Origin: Cheilinus undulatus | Lineage: Eukaryota; Chordata; Actinopteri; Labriformes; Labridae | DNA: 64,000 nt | NCBI RefSeq assembly: GCF_018320785.1 | Contig: NC_054878.1 | Location: forward strand, 43,437,023-43,501,022 | Direction: 5' to 3' | Part shown: positions 55,901 through 64,000 of the stretch, in pieces | How the letters are laid out: each line of letters begins with the position of its first letter | Numbering within the stretch: position 1 is the stretch's first letter | Program-made: the position numbers and the translations under genes | The notes under the pieces: model-generated | What the model was told of the DNA's origin: nothing | Database searches by the model: none | Seen by the model: the letters and a program-made list of their open reading frames with translations, nothing else

Positions 55901-57507
55901 TTTTGCAATTTTATATCAAGGAGCATTTTTCTGATATCGAACCATAATTTTTAGGCAGTTTTTGCAGACTGGTGAACCTCTGTCCTTCTTTACTTCTGAG
56001 AGACTCTGCCTCTCTAAAATGCTCCTCTTATACCCAGTCATGTTACTGACCTGTTGCCAATTAATCTATTTAGTTGCAAAATGCTCCCTCAACTGTTTTT
56101 CAATTGTACAACTTACTTTTCTAGCCTTCTGTTGCCCGTCCCTATTTTTTTAAGACATATTGCTGACATCAATATTAATAGTCTTAATGAAATGGTAAAA
56201 TGTATCAGTTTCAACATCTGATAGAATACGAGTTAATGAGATTTGAAAATCAAAGCACTCTGGGTTTTTTTAACATTTGACATTGTGTCCCAACTTTTTT
56301 GGAAATTTTCTTGTATTATGTGTAAATGCATTCTTTTTGTTATTAATTTTTATCCGTAATACAGCTGAGCACATTTAGATGATAAGATAAAGAGGAAACA
56401 TGTGGACTGCTAAAGACCAAACCACAATTCCCAAAAAATTGGTACATAGTGTGACACCACCCTGATAGTCAATGCTGTTTTGTGAGTTCTCAGACTGATC
56501 ACACTGGCACATGGCAAAATGGCAAACTGCTGCTTCATAAAAAGTTCAGCTTCACTGCTGTTGTTGGGGATTTAAGAAAAAATCATGTTGGAAATAATTT
56601 AGTCTTATCATTTAGGAGTCTGGGATTACCAACAGTCATTTCCATGATGAAAACCTTGCGATGATGGTGATGAATCTATTTTCTGCTGGGACTGACACGA
56701 CTGCAACGACACTGAGATGGGCTCTTCTGTTCATGGTCAAGTATCCAAAAATACAAGGTAAGGAGCTGAGGATGTCCACATTTTTCTGTCCAGCTCACAC
56801 AATGTGCTTTTATAAAAACTGCCTTCTTATCTGCCAGACCAGGTCCAAGAGGAGCTCAGTAAAGTTCTAGGGAGTCGTCAAGTACGACTAGACGACAGGA
56901 AGAATCTTCCTTTCACCAACGCTGTCATCCATGAGACACAGAGACTGGCTAACATCGCACCTGTAGCCATTCCTCATAGAGCAAGCAGAGACGTTACCTT
57001 CCAGGGTCACTTCATTAAGAAGGTCAGCTTATGCACCCTTCATACTCATGTAATGATTGTGGAACGTGTATTTATGGGTTTGTTGTCCTCAGGGGACCGC
57101 AGTCTACCCTCTGTTGACAACCGTCCTGTACGATGAGAACGAGTGGGAGACACCTCACACCTTCAACCCCGCCCACTTCCTCAACAAAGATGGAAAGTTT
57201 GTAAAACCAGATGCCTTCATGCCTTTTTCTGCAGGTCTGTTTGCTCAGCTGTCATCTCTCATCCAGGTTTAATGTATTTTCAGAATAGGCTGAGCCTTTA
57301 AACATTTTTTTTTTTGCAGGTCGTAGAGCTTGCCTCGGAGAGAGTCTGGCCAGGATGGAGCTCTTCATCTTCTTCTCTACGCTCCTGCAACGCTTTCACT
57401 TCACTCCTCCTGCTGGAGTCTCAGAGGATGAAATAGATCTGACTCCAAAGCTGCTGCTTCTCTGTGATCCCCCGACTCACACTCTGTGTGCTGTTCCCCG
57501 TATGTAA
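52943..57507 (+). CDS. cyp2k: CYP2K-type cytochrome P450 B, complete, 505 aa
   Basis: Nine exons: 52943-53149, 53408-53570, 53674-53823, 53900-54060, 54132-54311, 56616-56757, 56838-57022, 57093-57234, 57320-57507. Every exon is the same length as in P450 A, total 1518 nt. The protein has an N-terminal anchor, PPGPKPLP (43-50), AGTDTT (311-316), HETQR in the K-helix, FNPAHF, and Cys448 in [11 protein letters not shown]. It differs from A at many positions in exons 4-6, the region containing substrate-recognition sites, so specificity may have shifted; that is inference. Intron 5 is 2.3 kb and holds a hAT-like and a Tc1-like insertion. Two AATAAA signals follow the stop. A tandem duplicate of A, expected in the ER membrane. 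Confidence 0.92.
54499..55583. mobile_element. hAT-like element in P450 B intron 5
   Basis: The start CAGAGATGGGCCGTTCATG and end GAACCCGATTTCCCAT are characteristic of a fish hAT group whose ends carry GTTCATGAACGA. The interior has no readable transposase. Target duplication was not found, so the exact right edge is uncertain. Confidence 0.5.
55600..56310 (-). mobile_element. Tc1/mariner-superfamily relic (AAAGTTGGGAC type)
   Basis: The right edge 'gtcccaacttttttgg' is the terminal phrase in complement. 'attcatctgaccacagaacag' and 'gatttctctagattttctgaatg' mark catalytic and DNA-binding regions read on the minus strand. Frames are broken and the copy is shortened. Confidence 0.6.
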
Positions 57508-57743
57508 AGAAATGGACGGACTGAGAGGTGGATCCACTAGGGCCTACTTTGGTGTGAGATTTAAGGCTGCAAATAGCACATTAAACAGTAAAACCTACCA
57601 TTGTGCAAGTCCTCCAGGACATATTCTTACATTTTTACAGACTGTAGTGCAATTTTTGGGAGTATTTTTATTTGCTTTACATCAATATAACCCTTATATC
57701 CAAAGTTATAATAATAAGTATTGACTTATGTCTTAACTACTAC

Positions 57744-57769
57744 AATAAATTGCTTAAAAGTGCAATAAA
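57744..57769 (+). terminator. Polyadenylation signals of P450 B
   Basis: AATAAA occurs at 57744-57749 and 57764-57769, about 240-260 nt after the P450 B stop codon. A T-rich stretch follows near 57793-57805. The 3' untranslated region would then be about 280 nt. Confidence 0.6.
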
Positions 57770-57799
57770 CCTTAAAAGAAAAAAAGAAAATCGTTTTTG

Positions 57800-58490
57800 T
57801 TTTTTTCACATATATTTCAAAATACAGAATTGCACAGCTGTATCCCTCATATATGTAAATGTAAAAAAGTCGCACGATACTCTGTGGAACCACACAAAAT
57901 TTATTTGGAGTCTGTACATAACTTGATTTATGAGATATAGTCAAGTTTGTAACCTGTAAAAAAAAATAAATAAATAACGAGCCAGATGAGTAGTTGGACT
58001 CTTCATCTGATGCTGTGATTAGTTTGAAAGCTTTGTGCCAGCTGTAAAACTGTTTGGTGTGACCAGGTGACTCCATCACTACTACATCGCTACAACGAAA
58101 AAGCGCTCCGAAACATGGTGAATGTGTGAAATGTTAGTGTAACTCCCTAGATTTTATATGCAAAAAGAATGATCGATCTATCTTATCCAGTTTCAAATCT
58201 ACTGCCAATCAAAAATGAATATGCCAATCATAGCGCCGGTGCTATGCTGGGTTCTACAAGGTTAAAAAGAGTCACCTGCTTCCTCTGATTTTTCTTTTAC
58301 TGCTCCCTCAAGCTTCTTTGATTTACTTTTTAATCTGAACTTTGCTCCATCTTGTCTATGTTGTCGCCTACCAAAAGTTTCTTATTTTCCTTCAAAATAA
58401 AAGCAGGTTGCCATCTGAAAAGGAAGTGTAGTGTTTGTATCTGACAGGGTTACCACAGAGAAATCAACTAAACGTAAACTCCTGAAAAGT
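57800..58490. other. No gene recognised
   Basis: AT-rich intergenic DNA between P450 B and the Tc1 element. A short phrase near 58390 ('ttccttcaaaataaaagcagg') also occurs just after P450 B exon 1 (about 53193), so a small duplicated piece of P450 intron may be present. Confidence 0.4.
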
Positions 58491-58495
58491 CAAAA

Positions 58496-59760
58496 CCGCA
58501 TTCCAAATTATTATGCAAATTTGATTTTAGTGTCATAAACATTCAAATTCTGTTTTTCAGTTAAACTCATGGATGCTATTAAGTCTCAGGGCTCTTTGGA
58601 TCACTGAAATCAATCTCAGACACCTGTGATCATTAGTTTGCCAGGTGAGCCCAATTAAAGGAAAACTACTGAAGAAGGATGTTCCACATTATTAAGCAGG
58701 CCACAGGTTTCAGCAATATGGGAAAGAAAAAAGGATCTCTGCTGCTGAAAAGCATCAAACAGTGTAATGCCTCGGGCAAGGTATGAGAACATTAGATATT
58801 TTAGGAAAATGTAAACGTAATCATCGTACTGTGAAGAAATTTGTGGCTGATTCAGAGCACAGATGGGTTTGTGTAGATAAAGGCAAACAGGTATTTGAAG
58901 CTGCTGGTGCCTCTGGAATCCCACCAACCTCAGGGTGTAGGATCCTCCAGAGGCTTGCAGTCGTGCATAAACCTACTATTCAGCCACCCCTAACCAATGC
59001 TCACAAGCAGAAACGGTTGCAGTGAGCCCAGAAATACATGAAGACTCATTTTCAGTCTTGTTTACTGATGAGTGCCGTGCAACCCTGGATGGTCCAGATG
59101 GAGGAGTAGTGGATGGTTGGTGGATGGCCACCATGTCCCAACAAGGCTGTAACATCGGCAAGGAGGGGGCGGAGTCATGTTTTGGGCCGAAATCATGGGG
59201 AGGGAGCTGGTAGGCCCCTTTAGGGTCCCTGAAGGTGTGAAAATGACCTCAGCATAGTATATAGGGTTTTGGACTGACCACTTTCTTTCATGGTACAAAA
59301 AGACAAACCGTGCCTTCCATAGGAAAATCATCTTCAAGCATGACAATGAACCATCTCATGCTGCAAAGAATCCCTCTGTGTCATTGGCTGCTATGGGCAT
59401 AAAAGGAGAGAAACTCATGGTGTGGCCCCCATCCTCCCCTGACCTCAACCCTGTTAAGAACCTTTGGAGCATCCTCAAGCTAAAGATCTATGAGGGTGGG
59501 AGGCAGTTCACATCAAAACTGTGGCTCTGGGAGGATATTCTGACATCCTGCAAAGAAATTCAAGCAGAAACTCTCCAAAAACTCACAAGTTCAATGGATG
59601 CAAGAATTGTGAAGGTGATATCAAAGAAGGGCTCCTATGTTAACATGGAACCTGGCCTGTTAAGATGTTTTTGATTGAAATAGCTTTGATTTCAGTAAAT
59701 ATGACCTCCTAATGCTGCAAATTCAATGAATGACCATTTTCAGTTCTTTATGGAATGCGG
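58496..59760 (+). mobile_element. Tc1/mariner element, full length but decayed, 1265 bp
   Basis: Termini CCGCATTCCA and TGGAATGCGG are inverted repeats. Transposase traces run in order on the plus strand from MGKKKGSLLL at 58718: HRTVKKFVADSEHR, FTDECRATLDGPDG, HDNEPSHAAK, SPDLNPVKNLWSILK and ISKKGSYVNM, ending 59674. The catalytic DD(34)E landmarks are recognisable. At least two frame changes and an out-of-frame deletion near 58870 make it inactive. Confidence 0.88.
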
Positions 59761-60297
59761 TGTAAATGCCGTCACATTAGCCAGGGATCATGAGTTGTCA
59801 GTGAATCATTTTGTACATGCACTCCTGCATATTTCTTAATATCTAACAGTGTTTAACACTGCATTTCACAGAGTAAACACTTTGGAGCTGTCTCCTAACT
59901 CTGAATGATGGTTTCATACCAGTAGCAAGAAAAAATTTCCCCAGACTAAAACCTCTGTGTGAGAAACTAGCAAGCCACTAGCAGGAGTGTTGGAGTTCCG
60001 TGTGAGACAGTGACCTCTAGTGGACTGATTTCTTATCGTCCATGCCAATAACACAGACCGGCGTCAGTATGTGGGCAGTGATGGTTGCATCGTTTAAAAC
60101 ACATGGACCTACTTTTGTATGTAAAGGGAGCATAAGTGAACCTCAAGCTGTTCCTCAAAGTTAAACAGAGAACTGTAAATGTTTACTGTTTATGAATTTG
60201 GGTCACTCCTCCTCCTCACACTATCTCTACAGAGAAGGCTTTCATGCTCAGGAAGAGTGTTTGTGAGCGTTCAAGCAACACATTTTCCTACAAAGTC
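59761..60297 (+). other. 5' flank of P450 C
   Basis: Intergenic sequence between the Tc1 element and the P450 C start. Near 59795-59850 it echoes the stretch before exon 2 of P450 B ('gagtcattttgaacatgctctcctgcag' in part), so a partly duplicated P450 intron may survive here. An upstream in-frame ATG at 60244 is not favoured. Confidence 0.35.
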
Positions 60298-63200
60298 ATG
60301 GGGATCCTTGATATATTCCCTCAGCTCTCCACTTCAGTCTCCCTGTTGGGCGCTCTGGTGGTCCTGCGAATGGTCTGCATGGTCCTCTTCTCCGGATTCA
60401 GCTCCCAGGCCTACAGGAAGGAGCCGCCAGGGCCAAGACCCCTTCCTCTGCTGGGTAACCTGCTGCAGATAGACCTCAAACGACCGTACAACACATTAGT
60501 GAAGGTGAGGCAGTATTTTTCTTTGTAGGTGTTCATTGTCTGCTAAAATCAGCACTGTGCATTAGAGAAGAAGTTCTCAACTGGAGAGTCAGGACCTAAA
60601 AGTGGGTCAGGGACCTGTTTTCAGCAGGTCACAAACATGTGCTGATTAAAAAATGTATGGAATAGTGACACGAAGAAATGTCAGTTGCAAAGGAGTTGGT
60701 GGTAAATCCTGACGCTGGACCAGCTGAGAACTACTGTGTTAGAGAGCTTTAAGTACAGTGGTGTGGAAAAGTACTTGGCTTTTCTGATTTCTGATTTTTT
60801 TTTTTTTTTTTTTGCATATTTTTCACACTTAAATGTTTAAATCATCAAACACATTTTTATATTAGACAGTGATAAAAGCCATAACCTATCTGGCTCTGTG
60901 TGACAATATGATAGCCCCCCTAGTTAAATCATCACTGACATTTGTTAGACTGGAAAAGGTTACAAAGACATTTTAAGGCTTTGGGACTCCAGTGAATCAT
61001 AGTATGACCCATTACCCACCAATGCAGAAAACTTGGAACAGGTGTGGACCTTCTTAGGAGAGGCCAACCTACCAAAATGACTCCAAGTGCGCATGGAAGA
61101 CTCATCCAGGAGGTCCCAGAAGAACCCAGAACATCTAAAGACCTGCAGGCCTTACGGATTCAGTTAAAATCAGAGTTCATGATTGTACAATAAGAAAGAC
61201 ACTGGCAAAAAATGGCATCATGGGAGAGTTCCAAGACCGAAACCACTGCTGGCCAAAAAGAACACAGAGACTTGTCTTACATTTGACAAAAAAACATCCT
61301 GATGAACACAAGGACTTTTAGGAAAACATTCTTACGAGACAAAAGTTGAACTTTTTGAAAGGTGTGTGTCCTGTTCCATCTGGAGTGAAACTAACACAGC
61401 ATTTCATCAGAAGAACATCATGCCAACAGTCAAACATAGCGGTGGTAGTGTGATGGTCTTGGGCTGCTTTGCTGCTTCAGAACTTGGACCACTTGGCATA
61501 ATTAATGGAACAATGAAATCTGCTCTCTACCAGAAAATCCTGAAGGAGAATGTCCAGCCATCAGTTCATGACCTCAATCTCCAGAGCACTTAGATGCAGC
61601 AGGACAATGATCCCAAACACACCAGCAAGTCCAGCTCTGATTGGCTTGAAAAATGAATGTTTTGGAGTGGCCAACAAGACCTTAAACAGGCTGTTCATGC
61701 TAATAAGTTGTCCAATTTGGCTGAATTAAAACAATTCTGCAAAGCAGAATTACTCCCCAAATATATGAAAGACGCATTGACAGTTATCACAAATGCTTGC
61801 TTGCAGTTCTTATCGCCATGGGTGGAACAACCAGTTGTTAGGTTTAAGGGGCAGTGACTTCTCCTCATAGGACCAGGTAGCTTTGGATGGCTTTATTTCC
61901 CTTAATAAATGAAATCATCTGGTAAAACTACATTTCTTATTCACTCAGGTTATCTTTGTCTAATGTTTAAATTTGTTTGGTGATCTGAAACATTTAATTT
62001 TGATATTACCTCCACCTGAATTTGAGTTTTTTGACTGATGTTCTGACTATATCATGTTCAGACAGTCTGTTTCAAAAGAACTTCCTCCTGTTTTTAGCTT
62101 TCCAAAAAACATGGCTCGGTATTCACTGTGTATCTTGGGCCCAAGAAAGTGGTGGTTCTGGCAGGATACAAGACAGTGAAGGAGGCACTAGTTCACTATG
62201 CAGACGAGTTTGGAGACAGAGATCCACTGAGGATAACACAAGAAACCAACAAAGGCCATGGTGAGTAAAAAAACAACACATTTAGAATATAGAATGCTGT
62301 TGTCCTTCATATACACTCACCTCCAATAGTATTGGAACAGTGAGGCCAGTTCCTTTATTTTTTTCGCTGTCTTTGGGCTTAGCATCAAAAGATGAATACA
62401 AGACAAACAATAAATAGCGCTGAATGTCCACGCTCAGTTTCAGATTTGGGGTTTTTCTGTGCAGACTGCATTTATAGTTAGAGGTGTAACCATGACAACC
62501 AGAGAGCTGACTATGGGTGGAAGACAAGCCACTGTGAAGCTGAGAGAAGATGGAAAATCAATCAAAGCCGCTGCACAAACATTGGCCATAGCCAGTACAA
62601 CCATTAGGAATGTCCTGAAGAAGAAAGAAACCACTGGTGTACTCAGTCACTTGGCACACTTTTTTTCTGTGTATTAACTACTAATCCAATCCTTAACTTT
62701 ACACCCATGGTTGCCTCTGTTAACCCATTACTGCCACTATTAACTCCATTTTTTACACCCATTTTAACCACATTTCACTGTTGTGCCCATTCTGCCAACT
62801 TCTGCCTATCTTTCTGCCTCAGTTAATCTGTTTTGGTTACTTTAAACCACTTTTAATTCCCATTTCATCAAATTTCCACCCATTTTTGACACTTTCAAAG
62901 CCATTTCTGCCACTTACAGTATCTTTTTACTACCTTTTCTGATAATTTTTGCCACTTAAACCCATTTTTTCCTGTTTTGTCTTATTTTTGCCACTCCTAA
63001 CCAATGTCTGCTATGTTTAAAATCCAATTTCACCACCTTTTCTACCAATTTTTGCCATTTTTAACCTATTTTTGCAAAAACTTTGGTGGCCCACAGCTTG
63101 GCTGTACCCCAGAAAGCTCTCCCCTTTATCCCCCCTTACAGGCAGCCTTGTCTGCACATGACTATTCTTGATTGTCCATGGTTGTGTTCAACTGTCCCCA

Positions 63201-64000
63201 GGTACAGTGGGGACTCTGGTCTCTGGCACCTTTATTTTGGGGGTGGGGGGCTGAAAAGTTGAGGACCACTGCTATAGAGCATGCATTTTACCAGCTAAAG
63301 AGGAGCCTGAAGGGAGTAACCACCCAGAACAAACAACTGAAAGAGCAGGGAAAGCCTGGAGCAGTATCACAGAGGAAGAATGCTAAAGTGCAACTAAATA
63401 TTCAGTCTTATTCACTTTAATCTGTTTTAAGTCTATCTGCTCCAGCACGTTTGCTCACATGAAAAATCAGTGTTCTCTTACAGAAAATGCCATCTTGTGT
63501 ATCAGATCCAGATGCAAATACCTGGAAATAATAGCTGAAATGTTGATGTCTTGTTTCATATTCATCTTTTGACATCAAACCCAAATGTTTTCAGTCAAAC
63601 AGCGGAAATAAAGAAACTGGTCTCACTGTTCCAGTACTGTTGGAGGGACATGTACCAGCACACATTTAAAGAAATACATCATTTAAATTTTCTTTGAGCA
63701 GGTGTTTTATGGGCAAATGGGGAGTCATGGAAAGAGATGAGACGATTTTCTTTGATGAACCTGAGAGACTTCGGGATGGGCAAGAGAGCCTGTGAGGACA
63801 AAATCACTGAGGAATGTGACCATCTCATCCAAGTGCTGAATAAGTTCAAAGGTCAGTGAGATCATGTTGACCACAACAAGCAGCATGACTTCTAAAAGGT
63901 TGAATTATCCTTTTTTTGATGCCATTACAGGAGAAGCCTTTGACACAACCCAACCAGTGAACTATGCGGTGTCTAATATCATCTGCTCCATCGTTTACGG
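60298..64000 (+). CDS. cyp2k: CYP2K-type cytochrome P450 C, runs off the window
   Basis: Visible exons: 60298-60504, 62098-62260, 63702-63851, and 63932 onward past the window end. The first three are 207, 163 and 150 nt, identical to P450 A and B. The start has a membrane anchor and PPGPRPLP (43-50), then [20 protein letters not shown] in exon 2 and [18 protein letters not shown] in exon 3 (the C-helix WxxxR region). No stop or frameshift is seen in the visible part. It is the most divergent of the three at the N-terminus. Introns 1 and 2 each contain a Tc1 element. Heme and I-helix motifs lie beyond the window, so completeness cannot be judged. Confidence 0.88.
60568..60736. mobile_element. 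hAT MITE, 169 bp
   Basis: Termini AAGAAGTTCTCAACTGG and, in complement, CAGTAGTTCTCAGCTGG are inverted repeats. Flanking octamers CATTAGAG and TGTTAGAG agree at six of eight. It sits in intron 1 of P450 C, immediately before a Tc1 element. Confidence 0.65.
60754..62003 (+). mobile_element. Tc1/mariner element, near full length but decayed
   Basis: The left terminus is TACAGTGGTGTGGAAAAGTA, a well-known fish Tc1 end. Plus-strand transposase traces include [20 protein letters not shown], then [18 protein letters not shown] and [20 protein letters not shown]. Frames are broken in several places and the right terminus is truncated near 'gatctgaaacatttaa'. Partial copies of the same family are at 18030-18450 and 25238-26670. 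Confidence 0.85.
62318..63650 (+). mobile_element. Tc1/mariner element with its middle replaced
   Basis: Termini CTCACCTCCAATAGTATTGG and, in complement, GTCCCTCCAACAGTACTGG are inverted repeats of about 50 bp. The transposase N-terminus ([20 protein letters not shown], 62491 onward) stops near 62648. The C-terminal [14 protein letters not shown] resumes near 63275. The catalytic middle is gone and a hAT fragment fills the gap. It lies in intron 2 of P450 C. Confidence 0.8.
62690..63271 (-). mobile_element. hAT fragment with minisatellite, nested in Tc1
   Basis: Reading in reverse relative to 45985-47022, it ends 'gttgaggaccactg' and contains 'gccttgtctgcacatgactattc' and 'ttttgccactt' units. 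The left terminus and a target duplication are missing, so the copy was truncated on insertion or by a later deletion that also removed Tc1 sequence. Confidence 0.65.

Noticed and set aside
60244-60297. Start of P450 C at the upstream in-frame ATG
   Set aside because: The internal ATG at 60298 gives the same 207-nt exon 1 as the two other genes.
1-64000. Endogenous retrovirus, LTR or Polinton sequence
   Set aside because: I looked for gag, pol, env, capsid and long direct terminal repeats and saw none. All reverse-transcriptase traces fit LINEs.

Overview
The window looks like teleost fish genomic DNA. Genes have short exons with GT-AG introns, the flanks are AT-rich, and introns are packed with fish-type Tc1/mariner, hAT and piggyBac elements, tRNA-derived SINEs and LINE tails. 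I saw no bacterial gene organisation and no LTR or retrovirus-like sequence. All gene models were assembled by eye from splice sites, reading phase and comparison between paralogues inside the window.

Left two thirds (about 2.5-40.8 kb, minus strand): a tandem cluster of two-immunoglobulin-domain type I membrane receptors. Three complete genes can be read: Ig-1 (6206-9114, 298 aa), Ig-2 (15186-24888, 319 aa) and Ig-3 (29984-40788, 345 aa). They share one plan: signal peptide exon, first Ig domain exon, second Ig domain exon, one or two stalk exons, a transmembrane exon, an invariant 29-nt exon, then tail exons. Ig-1 and Ig-2 end in short tails with an SV(F/L)YEN motif. Ig-3 has a longer tail with two ITIM-like motifs and one ITSM-like motif, and lacks the usual first cysteine of its V domain. 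A dead signal-peptide exon (2584-2638) and a stray promoter-like flank (12345-12510) are traces of further copies.

Right third (43.2-64 kb, plus strand): a tandem array of cytochrome P450 genes of the CYP2K type. Two are complete (43251-49933 and 52943-57507, both 505 aa, nine exons of identical lengths). The third (60298 onward) runs off the window in exon 4. The two families point away from each other, and Ig-3 and the first P450 gene start 2.46 kb apart.

Most of the rest is mobile DNA. Several insertions can be bounded exactly by target-site duplications: two TTAA-flanked piggyBac-like elements, one of which landed in the tail of a SINE, and two hAT-type elements with 8-bp duplications inside one P450 intron. 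These two hAT elements carry a degenerate TTTTGCCACTTTTAACCCA-like minisatellite, which recurs in about nine blocks across the window. A 143-bp satellite of about nine copies fills part of the last intron of Ig-2.

The genes do not form an operon. The receptors are probably leukocyte surface molecules with paired signalling styles. The P450s are endoplasmic-reticulum monooxygenases of xenobiotic or fatty-acid type.
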